Shown here piece after piece: positions 35,604 through 47,766 of a stretch of 64,000 nt of DNA (position 1 is its first letter; every line of letters begins with the position of its first letter). Both the position numbers and the translations under genes were made by a program. The stretch lies in NCBI GenBank assembly GCA_023014335.1, contig JAECYW010000015.1, forward strand, positions 558,001-622,000, in the 5' to 3' direction. Source of the stretch: Galerina marginata (taxonomy: Eukaryota; Basidiomycota; Agaricomycetes; Agaricales; Galerinaceae). The notes below the pieces were generated by a model. That model was not told where the DNA came from and searched no databases. It worked only from the letters and a program-made list of their open reading frames with translations.

Positions 35604-36857
35604 ATGCTGCCCCCAACCTCCCGTCTTCCTTCAATAAAATATATCAGCAAAAACACGGTAGAATCTCTTGAAAACGCAATTCAATACTTGCGTCTGATCT
35701 ACAACCCACAAGTGCGGGGTTCTCGCCGTCGCAAAACGTTTCCACCTGCATCCGGGGGAAAATCACAGGATGAACAGAGTTTACAACAAGAACTGGATGC
35801 CTTACGAACGGATGCATTCGAGCGAGCCTATTGTATAAAGTGGCTTACCGCCTTGATTGCGCAATGCGAAGTCGGTTCTGAAAACGGCCTTGATCTACCC
35901 GAGTGTAGTGGACCGTCGCTGGAGTCGAATTTCACCCTCAAGCAGGAGGCCTTGGTGGAGAATGCTGCGTCTTTACTGGCAACATGCGCAGGTACAGCAT
36001 CGGCTGGTGTAATAGCCCGTAACTTCACCTTTGACCTAACAGGATCACCGAACCCAATCACCGTCGAACTCACTGATGTTCCTCTGGATAACCAAGATTA
36101 CGGAAGTGTTGGCGCTCAAACATGGGGCGGGGCATGCGTCATGGCTGAGATGATTACCGAGGCCCCAGATGCATTTGGTCTTCCGAAGTTCGAGGACGAT
36201 TCCCTCGTGAGCCAGAAATACTGGGAACAAATGGACAACCTTCGATTCCTCGAATTAGGAGCAGGAACTGGCCTTGTGAGCCTCGTGGTCGTCAAGACTA
36301 TGCAAAGGATTTTATCTCAGTCTCAAAGCACTCGCAACTTCACCGTGGACATCGTAGCCACGGACTACTACCCATCCGTTCTTGCCAATCTCGAACACAA
36401 TGTTCAAAGCAATTTTCCTGCCTCAAACTCATCATCATCCACGAGAACAAACCAAATCCGCTTCCGAACGAGTTTTCTAGACTGGTCTACATTCTGCTCC
36501 CTCGACAGTCCCCTACCGATTTTAGAAGAAAGTTTCGACGTTATTTATGGTGCTGATATCATTTACGAGGCTCAACATGCAAAATGGATCAAGGAATGTC
36601 TCATCAAACTCTTACGAAAACCATCTAGCTCTTCAGAGGTGCAGCCCACCTTCCATCTGATAATACCTCTTCGTGCGACACATGCTATCGAATCGAGCAC
36701 TATCGAGCAGGTCTTCCGCACCAACATTATACCGCATGTTGACAGCAACAACTTAGAACTGGTCATCAAGTACAAAGAAATCATAATTTGTAACGCAGAG
36801 AGTGGTGACGATGGAGAGGAGGTTGAGTATGCGTACTACAAAATCGGTTGGTCATGA
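35604..36857 (+). CDS. SAM-dependent methyltransferase of the METTL21/FAM86 type
   Basis: A single open exon from ATG 35604 encodes 417 residues (MLPPTSRLPSIKYISKNTVE...). The seven-beta-strand fold is clear: TWGGACVMAEMI, then motif I RFLELGAGTGLVSLVVVK near residue 215, DIVATDYYPSVLANLEHNV near 253, and FDVIYGADIIYEAQHAKWIK near 310 with a DxxY motif (DIIY). This motif order is that of Methyltransf_16 enzymes, most of which methylate lysines of translation factors or chaperones. The substrate cannot be told. A possible upstream exon within 35486-35590 would need an intron shorter than normal, so I start at 35604. Confidence 0.82.
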   Translation: MLPPTSRLPSIKYISKNTVESLENAIQYLRLIYNPQVRGSRRRKTFPPASGGKSQDEQSLQQELDALRTDAFERAYCIKWLTALIAQCEVGSENGLDLPECSGPSLESNFTLKQEALVENAASLLATCAGTASAGVIARNFTFDLTGSPNPITVELTDVPLDNQDYGSVGAQTWGGACVMAEMITEAPDAFGLPKFEDDSLVSQKYWEQMDNLRFLELGAGTGLVSLVVVKTMQRILSQSQSTRNFTVDIVATDYYPSVLANLEHNVQSNFPASNSSSSTRTNQIRFRTSFLDWSTFCSLDSPLPILEESFDVIYGADIIYEAQHAKWIKECLIKLLRKPSSSSEVQPTFHLIIPLRATHAIESSTIEQVFRTNIIPHVDSNNLELVIKYKEIIICNAESGDDGEEVEYAYYKIGWS

Positions 36858-36998
36858 CCCGGGTAAGTACGAATCCTAAAAACGTAAAACATGGGTGGGG
36901 TTGTCATAAAAGCATGGAAAGCCCAAGAAGTCAGTCAAATCGTTAACGTCGTGTAAATAATTCCAATAATGACATCAAAGTCAACCATCGGGTATGCA
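36858..36998. other. Convergent gap between methyltransferase and GCN2
   Basis: 141 bp holding both 3' ends; nothing else seen. Confidence 0.5.
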
Positions 36999-39900
36999 TT
37001 AGGCAAGTGCAAGCAGCTGGGCGCGATCTTCGCGAACGGCATAAAGGATGATGTAGTTGTGGCCTTCCGCTTTGCGTTTGAGAGCAGCATCTCGCACGGT
37101 TTGGCCATATCCAGCGTGTTGGGGAGGAAACATGGACGAAATGGGTTTCCAGGCCTCTTCATCACTGATCCAAGCCGAGGTCTTGGTCATTGCGTCAAAG
37201 TGAGCAGGGGAGACGTCGACAGCGACAACCGGCATTCCGTTCTGGAATGCGTTCTTGATAGTGAGGGCTTTCTCAAACGCTAGAGACACAAGACTGTAAA
37301 CCCAACGGAACCAGACTCAGGGTAACTTACACACCTTTTTCGAGAAATATTTGCTTTACTTGCTTCCTTTGCTTCTTTGGATCAGGCAAGACGAGTTGAA
37401 CGTCTGGTACTATGGCTGTGTCCTTGATGACAGGGAGGTTTGGAGAAGTTTCGGGAAGGGTCGGAGCTCCTGAGGTTGTCGCGTCTATACGCTTTTGGTC
37501 TGCGATTTGGTGCTGTAACCAGCTGACGAGTTCTTGGCGAGATACTGGAAAAGGACTAAGGTACGGTTGTCGATAGGAAAATCCAGGCAAAACTCACAAT
37601 CCTCTTCGGTACCTTTGAGGATGCTTTTCACCTTGAAGGCAGGTAGGTTTCTACCACTGCGTGGGCGAGGGTACACAGTGAACCTATACGACCAAGTCAT
37701 CAGCGAGCCAAACCCAGAAACGACGTGGAAGAAAAACGTACAGGATTCCTTCCCTTGCACATATGTCCAAATGGTTTTCGTGCTCAGCATCCGGCAAGCC
37801 CGATTCGTACATCAAGTCTGCACTGATATTGTGTTGCCACAAGTACGAAACTACTTCGAGCCGCTCCTGCAAGTGCCCTTCCTGATAGGAAACCACATAG
37901 ACATCGCAGCGTCTGGGACTCCAGAATCCAAACGAACGTTCTTCCTTGACGAGAGCCTTGATGGAAGCACTTTGATAAGCCGCAAGCGCAGCGGTAATCT
38001 TCTCAACTGCAATTTGGATACCGAAAGCGCATATGGACTCTGTCTTTTGTTTCAGAGGCTGAAAACGCGAAATCAGGTTATCATATCTAATCAATATTAA
38101 TGAAGGTAATAAGCAAGAAATTTAGTGGGATGGTTATGACTCCTTACCGGCCGCCTGCAGCTAGGAGATCCGTGGGTTTGTTCCGCCGAACGACTTCGAC
38201 CATGACTCCATCCTTGAAATGGGTATGGTGGCTTCCAAGCATCAACGGGTGGAAGAATATCTGACGAGTTACGCCGGCAGAATGGGCATAGGCTATCACA
38301 TCCTTGACTTCCTTGACAGCGGCTTCCAACAGGCTAGCCAACCCAGTTCCAAGCCTCTCCACTCGTGACATGGTTTCGTCGACGTCTTCCTCTGAAATAT
38401 CCATCAATCCAACGTTTTCGGGAAGAGTCATCATTCAGCTTACCAACATCGGACAAAATTTCGAGTTCGTCAGCTGTGCTCCTCAAGAGGCCCTTTTTTA
38501 CAAGCAGAGTACGCTTCTGGGACGGAGGCGACTTAGATTGCCAGATAATGTCGATAACAGCGGTGCGGATGTCTGAAGGGACCCTATTGAGAGCAACCTC
38601 GACAACTACAAAGACAACTCAGAAGAGTAACCAAAGAAGACAAAATTTGACTTACTCTTCGTATGAGAGATATGGATATCATAATGCTGCGACAAAATTG
38701 GGAAATTCTCCAAGCAATCGTTGACGACAGCGATAAGTTCAGCACAGGCGGCTCGTGGTCCAGCCTTCAAATCAGGAGTGATGATATCAAATAGAGCAGC
38801 TTTGGTAAATTTAGGATGGCCGGGTACGATGCTGGAAAATTTGTATTAGTTCAGTGGTACATTGGAAAAGAAGGAAGGAACATGCTTGGGACGATATACA
38901 TTGGTAATATGGTATCTCTTGATACGTCTGATATTCTGTCTCGCAGCGAGCCTCGCAAAGGGCATAAGGATATTGTTCGGGAGCGCCACGATATCGCCCT
39001 GGCGATCAATGAACGTTGCCTGGCTCTTTTCTTCTTCCGGATCCATGACGGGCATAAGCAAGGGGGGTTCCATATTTACTGCTCCATGTAAATGGAAAAG
39101 TGCCTCCAGCTGATCTTGGACCGTCTGGTTTAATGGGGCGTAATCTGGCGAGTCGGCATCCTGGTCGTAGACGAAGGTCCTTGAAGGCCGCGGGGGTTGC
39201 TTGAACAATGTTGTAAGGACTGTCTGGTGCTGAGCCGAATCGGGTTTGACTGACAAAAAAGGATAAGAATGGCGGAGTTGAAAGGACAGTGAGTTACTAA
39301 CCCATTAATCGAAGAGCATTCTTAAAGTATTCGTCTTCTAATCTCTCTGGCAACAGCGAACTCTGTGATAGCTCGAGCGCCGTTGGTCTCTTATTTGGGT
39401 CATGTTGAAGAAGCCAGGTGATAACTTCATTCAGTACAGTCAATAAATGACTTCCAGAGATGGATTGGACTGAAGCACTCACTTTCTTTCTGTCTATTGC
39501 GAGTAGGATCCCAGGTTGGAGGAAATATAATTGCAGGCCTTCGCAAATCCTCTAGGACGGCGATACGCTCAGCTCCTGTATTGAACTTGAAATTCATCTC
39601 GAAAAAGACGATCTACATCAAAGGGTGAGATCAGGGTGATAGAATGAAAGTGACAAAGAATCCAGACTGACCCCCAGAGAATACATATCTGCTTTAGAGT
39701 GATCTCTGGGTCCTCTTCCTCTTCTTCTTGACTGTACTTCAGGCGCAATATATAAACGAGTGCCAACCTCTGTAAAGCAAGTCAGCATTGTGAATGGGTG
39801 GAAACTAGATACTTACCTAGTGTCATGTCGGCCTCTACAACAAAACTACGAGGAGACACATCGGACTCTACAGCCGCAAGGCTCGAAGTAGCAAGGCCAA

Positions 39901-42900
39901 AGTCACCAACTGAAAACGAATAAAAATAAACAAACATGTCTTGTCCTGCAACCTAACAATGCATACCTCTGCAATCGCCTTTCATATCTGTGATGTAAAG
40001 TGTGGATCAGAATGTCAATTTGAACGAAGTAAGCAATATCACGAACCAATGAAAATATTGTTTAGCTTTATATCTCTATGCAAGATGTTAAGCGTAGACA
40101 TGTGCACAAGAGCATCCACAATTTGTTGGAAGAGCCGCCATCCCTCTTTCTCATCCGCAGTAAGACCTTCATCTACTCGCTAACAACGGATGAGATGAAG
40201 GATTCGATACCAGGCTGGAGGACCTACTTCTCTCAGTGTCTGACGTTCGACAAATTCCTACATTCATACCGAATCCAAGTCAGCATGCAAGGTTTTGGCT
40301 TCAAATGAAATTCAGGACACACCATCTGAATATACAATGTCCTCGAGACCGCCGGCGTGAGTGGTTGCAAGCCCTGGAGTGGCGAGCCCAATTTCAGCGC
40401 CGGCGGCCCCGACTTCGACTTAGACTTGGACTTTCCCGACGAGTGGAACAGGCCGGCAAACTCGTCATCCGCATCGTCCTCCTCGCTGCTCCCGCTTGTG
40501 CTACCCGAACCTGAACCTGAAGTCCCTGGCGATTCTGAACCTCCAAAGTGGATGCTTGGAAACGACGTGCGCGATAGCGAGAGGTCGTCGAAATCCTCCA
40601 CGTTGAAGTGGAAAGCGCCATTAATTGGCAGGTGTCGCTCGCTGGCCTGGTCGGGGACAGAGGTGAGAATTTCCTCAGTGGAAGAGTCGGTGCTGGAGTC
40701 GCCGGAGGCCACTGTTGAAGTGGGCTCGAAGATTTCGACCCAGGTGGTGTAGTAGCGCACGATGTTACGGTGCGAGAGCCGGCTGAGGGCATTAACTTCT
40801 CGGAAAATCTTGTCATTACTCTGCATAGTTTTGAGGCGAACCTTCTTGACTGTTTAATGAACGAATGAGTAGCATTTCGCAAAGATCGAATGAACTCATG
40901 TACCAGCATAGATCCGCGAATCGATCTTGTTACGAGCCTTTACGACAGAGCCAAAAGCTCCTTTGCCCTGTAAGTGCGATTATTAGTAAAGGTCCAGCAT
41001 TTGGCAGGAATCGGCATGGAGAAAAAGCGAACCAATAATTCCAACTCTTCCCAATCTTCTTTCCATCTACTCATATGCTTCGCCTTCGGAGTCAATCGGA
41101 AGTAGTCAGGGGCTTCAGGCGATCCAAACTGGAGAGGTATTGGGGTCTTTGGGTCTACAACGTAAGAACAGGCTGTTAGAAAAAATTGATCATGACCAAC
41201 ATGCTGCAGCCAAGCTCACCATTCGCAGCGAAAGAGAAACCTCGAGTAGTCACAGGGCTCTGCATGATACCGTTAAGATCGGTCAAGAGGCTCGCGCAGG
41301 TCACTGAATTCTTCTTCGGCGGTTCCAGCATCATCATAATTTGTCGCCCTAGAGAAAGAGATATGGACGCTATTTCCCAGGAAAAACAAAAGACGGATTA
41401 GCCACTCAGACAAAACCATCAAGACAAAGAACGAACAATTGTTTATGGCAGTCGCAGGATCTGACCATCGCTCGCACACATCAAGGCCTAGCAACATCTG
41501 CAGCAAGACAATCCCAACGTCGTGAATGTCTCGTTGACGCGTGTACAATAGCGAGGACTCGCTGACGTCCCGCGAGAGCCACCCATCTGTGAGCTTTGGT
41601 TCCTCTGGCAATGCTGGAGTGTGTGGACCAAAAGAGTTGGAACGGTGTAAGTCAGTAAGGCGAGTGTGGAAGCTCGCTTTGCAGAGTTTGATGACCTTGG
41701 GCTGGCTGGGGTTGTCGGATGATGTCAAGCCGACGCAACGGGTGTTTATTCCTGAATATACTATGAGTAAAATTCGCGTTGGCTCAAGGTAAGCTTACCT
41801 TTGTGCACGAGGTTGTTAATGTGAATTGCATTTAAAGCAGTGAGAATTTGGGCGATGTAGTCCTAATTATCGGAATCAGCTGGAAAACACAAAAGAGGAA
41901 GATAGCTCGACATACAGATGCACGATCTTCTCTCAACGAATCACAGTCTTCCAACACGTCATACAATGTCAACGGCGGGCTCTGCTCCGTCAGAACCAGC
42001 AGCGAAGGTGGGTCACCGCCAGGAGGAAAATTCAGCTTGACTGCGTAGATCGTAAGGAGCTTAGGGTGGCGAATAGTACTGAGGTTGCGAATATCCGTCT
42101 CCAAGTTCTCTAGCTTCTTCTTTCCGCCATGTGTGGTGTAGTAGTGGCTTTGGAAGGACACCACATACATCTCGAGAGGCATCACGGCATTGACATTGTC
42201 CATCACAGGCTCCGCCATGTATACGAGACCGAGGTGGCCTGTTGAGTATTATAAACAGAGGTTCAATGTGCACCACTCCAATTACTCACCGACACGCGGG
42301 TGAAATACCTTCACAGTGTTGAACTTGACCCCATTCATCTCCATTACCTCGAAGGTTTCCGTCGGTGTCTCTCCGCTCGAGGGCACTGCTGTCAGGTCAG
42401 AATTCGCGCGAGGCCGAGTCGCCCTGACTTGCTGCTTCTTCGCGGCCACATCTGCCAGTATTTGTTCGTTGAGTTCCTGAGCTTGCCGAGCTGCTCTTTC
42501 TTCAGCCTCTTCAGCCTCTTCGAGCTCTCGTTGCCGTCGCACCTACAATTTGTTAATAAGCCACTCCATAGTAAGATAAAAATGCATTACCTTCTCCTCG
42601 TCCATTTCACGCTGGGCCATTTGCAACGCCAAAGAACCGACAACTTCTATTGGGGGCTTAATATGCTTTTCTATCCAGTCTTGACAGAAGGTGATGATCT
42701 GAAAATCAAAGGGGTCACGCGTGAAACAAAGGCAGGAACGGTCCTGTTTTTACCGAAAAGACCATCTCGAAGCCTTTGAGCTTCTGTGCCTCTGAGTTGA
42801 TCTCATGCAAGAGTCTGGTTATTTGGGTGTCATTGATGCCTACGATGGGTTTCTCGATGGAGAAGGTAGGACATGCGAGACGTGGATATGTTTTAGGAAA

Positions 42901-43191
42901 CCTGGACACAAGTCAGATTTGGCGCCTAGAAAGCGGACTTCAACTCACTTTACACGTAGATTGAAACTAATCTTCGACGCATGGGCGGGTTCGGGATGAG
43001 ACACCCTGATAATAAACTCGTGCAACCTTGCAGCGCCCTCCAAGCCACAGTAAGTATTTATAGGCAACCTGTTCCAATCGTGGGGAGCTCACCTTCCATG
43101 CTTTCGGCGGTGGAACTTCAATGAAATCTTCGGCGTAGATAGACTGCAACGCAGTGATTTCGAGGAGTTGCGAATCTTCTGTGGAATCCAT
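36999..43191 (-). CDS. GCN2: eIF2-alpha kinase GCN2
   Basis: Sensor kinase that phosphorylates eIF2-alpha when uncharged tRNA accumulates. All domains are in order across about 20 exons. The RWD domain spans 43191-42750 (MDSTEDSQLLEITALQSIYA; GAARLHEFIIRVSHPEPAHA; KFPKTYP). A charged coiled linker lies near 42540 and a pseudokinase domain at 42290-41200. The active kinase has the glycine loop GKGAFGSVVKARNKIDSRIY near 40970, KKVRLKTMQSNDKIFREV, an acidic Ser-rich insert at 40350-40700, HRDIKLNNIFID near 40090, VGDFGLAT near 39900 and LYIAPE. The HisRS-like domain spans 39256-37684 (MPFARLAARQNIRRIKRYHI), and the C-terminal dimer/ribosome-binding region ends at 36999. First exons: 43191-43093, 43037-42949, 42901-42754, 42698-42591, 42542-42290, 42238-41916, 41862-41799, 41751-41437, 41369-41220, all in phase. 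HRDIKL has Leu where most kinases have Pro. Confidence 0.94.
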
Positions 43192-43369
43192 GGGGACCTA
43201 GTGGTGTCGGGCTGGCTGGTGTCTCTCGTTTTGAAACGGGGACAGTCTCTAGGCGCGTAGGCCAGAGACAGCGAACAAAGAACTTGAGAAGGGGAGGGCC
43301 CAATGGACCTCGGCAACTCAAGTCTCCATGGCTGGCGGTGCTATAGAATAAAGGTTTTGGGTGAAAAAA

Positions 43370-43560
43370 GAAAGAAAGAGACCTGAGAGGGAAAAAAGTG
43401 AGCAGCCCAGTCTGCAATATAACATATCGTCAAAACGTGCCTGATGGTCCTGCTCAAAGGGGGACGGAAGGGGCAACTTCATCAAAACGTGTTTTCTAAA
43501 CTCAGCATCATAGATTAGATAAGATCCCCTAGTTCCCGCAACAATCTCCTTTTCAGACAT
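43370..43560 (-). other. Short open frame upstream of GCN2, possible SEN34-like relic
   Basis: From ATG 43560 the frame reads MSEKEIVAGTRGSYLIYDAE. If an intron ending ttgcag is removed, KH-TGLLTFFPL follows. This faintly resembles the N-terminus of tRNA-splicing endonuclease subunit Sen34 (a LIYD stretch, then GLLTGTLP). No further exons are found before GCN2, so it would be a truncated remnant. The similarity is weak and may be chance. Confidence 0.2.
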
Positions 43561-44859
43561 TTGAGAAAATCTTGGGGGAAGATCTAAATTCAGCGAAGTA
43601 TGTTAAGACGCGCAACTGGCTTCGATGACTTAACAAAAAGAGTTTAAAGACAGATAATCAATAGCTGGAAGTTGGTACAATTTATATGACCGTCAAGAAA
43701 CTACAGAGAACGAAGTGTCGTAACCAAATCGGTAAACGAGCCCACCAAGAAGGCGAGTCACGCAAGTAAATTTAAAGACACACCTCAGCACATAATATAG
43801 GGAGTATTACTAACGGCAGCATAGCGAAGAAGTCAACCATATGTATCTTTCGTGCGCGGTTTTGTTAGCAAATTAATAAGAGGACACAAACGGCGCTGTT
43901 ACCAACAGTGTGGTTCGTGAGTCCTTCCTCCAGCTTGCGAGCTTATGCCTAATAGGCGATGGACGAAGGACGACCAAAGGGGTAGGAGGACAAGGCCATC
44001 ACCTACGAGATATTGTGCATTAGTAGTGTACATCTTGAGTTAAGAGATAGAAGAAATTAAACTGCAGTTTGTAAGCAGTATCTTCTCCAAAGAATGTGTC
44101 TGGGGATCGACAGAACTGGTGGATCAGTGAAATGATGAGGATGTCGAGGATTTCGTGACCAAGAGTTCGAAAATCTATGCTCTTGGGTATGTTCTTGACC
44201 AATAATGGGCGACGGTTGTCAATAACGGGATACTGCAGGTTGGTTACGCGTCTGTCAAAGTTTTTGCTGGTCGACGAGGTGTATGGATTCTGAGCAGAGA
44301 GCGAATCAAACCAGGAGAGGAAGACCAGTCGATTGGCGTCTTGAGTGGAGATGCAAGGAGATGAGAATGGGTGAGCATTGTATATAGTGTATGCGCAAGA
44401 TTACTCTCAGGGGACATAAAGAGAATATGCGTGCGAATGGGTGAACAGAAAGGCTGCAGTCCCGCCCCAAGGTAAGCAGCACGACTGGCTAGAATTTAGT
44501 TCATTCGGTTGTCAAGGTGGCAGAAATGTGTCCAAGTTTACAACTGAGTTTCCAACGTTCTTGCAACTTGGGTGTACAGAACCTCATGTATCTGCACAAG
44601 GAAAAGTCCCGCTACTTTGGTCCTGATGTCCAACGAGCCACCAGCTGGAGCTCGAGTTAGAAAACAATTCGTAAGATAACCGAAGTCTCGCCGAGGTCGA
44701 ACGAAGCCGCGTCCTATAATATCGAGCCCCAGGCCTCCGAAATTCCAGCCTCGTAGTAGAAGACCCCATACTGCGATGATGGTAAGGAATTAGAATTTAA
44801 AATTAAGGAAAGAGGCTGAGGGTGCAGTGCTCACGAAGGCACGGAGTCGGCACCCGATA
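43561..44859. other. Region with an uncharacterised minus-strand coding-like exon
   Basis: 44400-44020 on the minus strand is open for about 125 codons (SCAYTIYNAHPFSSPCIS through LLVKNIPKSIDFRTLGHEIL and TAYKLQFNFFYLLTQDVHY) to a stop. It lacks an ATG but follows a gag/ag that could be an acceptor. I recognise no family. 43561-43980 and 44400-44859 show nothing further, apart from a 61-codon minus-strand ORF at 44584-44769. Confidence 0.3.
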
Positions 44860-46290
44860 TTACATAATCTTGATCTGGTTGTCGTCAACCACGCACTTTT
44901 TTTCTTCGTCCAATGCATATTTCGGATTTCCTTTCACCTTGTCAACTCGAATAATTTGACGGAGACTACTGAGTTGCAGGCGGCTATTCACTCCCTCTAA
45001 AAGCTCGAAACCCTGGAGGTCGCTGAGGGTTTATCCAACGAACCAACTTGAATCGCCAGTGACTAGTGACTGCCGAAACGCCTCGAGAGCACGATACAAT
45101 AGACCAGCGAAAGCTAGGCAGACTGCCCATCCTGTGGCTTCTATGGGCGGAACCTTGTTAAGCCAGAGGATAATTTGCAAGACGGAACTCGGGAATAATA
45201 TCTGAGGACTTGCACACTACTTCGGGGACAAACTGCACGGCCATGGGGGTGGTCTACGGAGGTAAGTTTCCTCATTACCCAACGTTGTACATTATTACAA
45301 CTATCCAGTCGATTTGCCGCGTGTTACTGTTGCAGGAGATGTCCATAATTCTGCGAATGAGGGTCGCAAGGTCATCACCGAAGACAGTTGATTCTATGGC
45401 ATGGTCATAAATGGACACAAAAATTGGTAAATTCCTCGATGGTCATTGGCCACCTACTATCTTTCTCATCGTCGTCGCCTTCGAAATCCCACCCCATCGG
45501 CATTCGCGGTTGTTATTTTTCTCTCAAAGATCTCGTTAAGTTGCCCTATGTTGCTTTCCCAAATCCCTAGCTGGTTACATACGCAGATGGCATCAACGCA
45601 ACGTAAGGACGAGCTTTCATATCGTCATGTTGCACCACAACACTCTCAGGTTAATTTTTTTTCCACCCAAGCGCATTGGCCGACCCATGGCCGACCCTAT
45701 AATGCAGCCGGAAAATCGAATGCGGCCGAATAATAATCCTTCGTTCCAACCCGCGGACCTAGGCTTTAATTTCTGATTTATGCTCTACGAAGTAGGTCAT
45801 CGTCCTGGTGCTCGAAAAGCTCGGTAAACTTGGAATCAATATTGCGGGCAACACCGAACGTAGTCTGCGTTGTGTCTAATTGCGCAGTCGAAACTCCCTG
45901 CCACTTGAGTTGAGTCGTCCAGCACCGCCTATAATTATGGTTGGAGCTTAGGCTGGCGTAACGTCGTCTAGCGTGGTTGTGCTCAACACCTCCGGCGGTG
46001 AAACTGACGCCGCTCGAAAAAACCTATCGGAGTCTAGCTCAACCGCCAACTGTGTTCCATTCTGCAGGATACACTTCTGATTTCCTACTTGGTGTACTTG
46101 ACGCAGAACCCAATCCTAGGACTAGACAGATGAGTGAGGTGGGTGCCGGCGAAGTATCATCCCTGGCGAGATAGATGGGCGGCTTCATCTATGGATACTT
46201 ACTTCAGCTTGTCACTGGTTGGAATGGATTGTAGGAATTCATTTTGATCCTCAATTTAAACTTGGCAAGAGTCCAAACCCTCATGATTGG
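44860..46290 (-). pseudogene. Uncharacterised decayed or highly split gene
   Basis: Successive minus-strand blocks read like protein but change frame. Order: NEFLQSIPTSDKLK before gtaagt near 46220; WVLRQVHQVGNQKCILQNGT near 46090; WTTQLKWQGVSTAQLDTTQT and NIDSKFTELFEHQDDDLLRR (45930-45785); CNQLGIWESNIGQLNEIFER near 45560; MPMGWDFEGDDDEKDSRWPM near 45480; FVSIYDHAIESTVFGDDLAT near 45400; MAVQFVPEVVCKSSDIIPEF near 45220; QIILWLNKVPPIEATGWAVC near 45170; and GFELLEGVNSRLQLSSLRQI ending KIM and a stop at 44862-44860. Some shifts coincide with plausible introns. Others, such as a T5 run at EEFTNF, look like single-base indels. I do not recognise the family. Confidence 0.4.
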
Positions 46291-46619
46291 CCGTAAGTAA
46301 TTTGACTTGTGCGATGGCTGTCATGTTGCGATTGTGGGCGTCGGTGTGAACTGCATGCTGGACAGGTGGTGTCAGTTGGAGTGAGCCAGGGTAATGATAA
46401 TATTGATATATGAACTTTCAGGAAACCAAGGATACGAACCGTTGCGACGCGCTGAACTTTTGACAGATGATCTTATCTTATCTTATCGAAGGGATCGACT
46501 TTGTCATCATTATTATCAAGTTATATCAACGCATCAATTCTTACTAACGCTCATTCCAGCGCTTATCATTCCCATTCAAACCTTTAAAAATCAGCGGCTC
46601 ATCAGTTGATATAATTTGG

Positions 46620-47260
46620 CTTAAATGCGCCACTGATCCAACTGATTCCTTCAACCTGTGTTGCTTCTTCGAGCGCTCCCGAAATGCAAAGCGAAATGCA
46701 ACGCGAATACTGAACGCGCCATTTTTAATCCCGCCGGTAGGCAAACTGTATTGCGCTTTCCCGTATCTTGAGAATCTGATCATCGGCCCCAGATGCGCCA
46801 CTCGTTCCGCTGATTATCCTAAACTATTTAATTATTGTGTCTCCCGACTTGCTCCCGACCCGAATAATATGCGCCATTTTTATCCCGCCGGCAGCATTTC
46901 TTGAGCATTGCCGCTCCCGAGGACGTAATCTGCTCGAGACAAGAACTTATTTTGTTAATCGCCTCAAAGAGTATTGCCTTTACTGCCTATCCCAACCTAA
47001 GTGATGTAGGCGCCATTTTTGATCCAAGCCTATATGTGTGTTTCCAAAAAAATTCCAATGTTCCAAGGCGTCATGGAAGTGACAGTAATGACCGCCTTTG
47101 TGATTCTGGTATATTGGACCCGATCTAGATGAAATACAACGGGGCGGAATGGGATTCTCTCGATCCCGCCACGGGAAACAATTTCTTTTGAATCCTGCCA
47201 ATGTCGTGACAGCGAGGTGCTCTTACCTCGCACACAATGCGCCACGATCCATAAGCCTTA
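46620..47260. repeat. Degenerate repeat cluster with GCGCCA core
   Basis: A GCGCCAC/GCGCCATTTTT core recurs at 46627, 46716, 46795, 46871, near 47010 and near 47238. The versions alternate: GCGCCACTNNTNC followed by a pyrimidine-rich stretch, and GCGCCATTTTTAATCCCGCC. Copies at 46716 and 46871 share CCCGCCGGYAG. No coding content is recognised in the surrounding 46.3-47.7 kb. Confidence 0.5.
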
Positions 47261-47766
47261 CGCTCACACTGCGGCTTCTGACTAGTGTACAGATCCCAGA
47301 AAACACTTCTGATTTAGAGAAATATCAGGCTGTATGACAATCAAGAGGAAGAAGACCCAAACTTCATCAGTAAATTCATAACCAGGACGATGACACGCCT
47401 CAGATTGATCAACTACTAACTATTAAAAACTGACAGAACTCTGGACGTTTACATGGGTAAGTAGATAAACACTTGGATTTTTACTCGCGGACAACCGGCA
47501 AAGGGAACGGACAAAGTTTTCAAATATAATATCGCCAGAAATAAATCATATTGATGCCAAAAAGTACAGGTACACATGCGCAGCTCTAACGAAGGGAAAA
47601 CGACTCGTACACGAGAGGGGTGTGAGGATGGAACTAGAATAAGTTAACGGGCCTCCCTAACGAGCGAAAGTGAACAAAAGAGTGGATAGGCGTTTTACAC
47701 ATCGAGGAAACGTCCTTAGAAAACAGTTGTGATATCTCGTTACATGTCTTTCAACGCTTTTGCATT

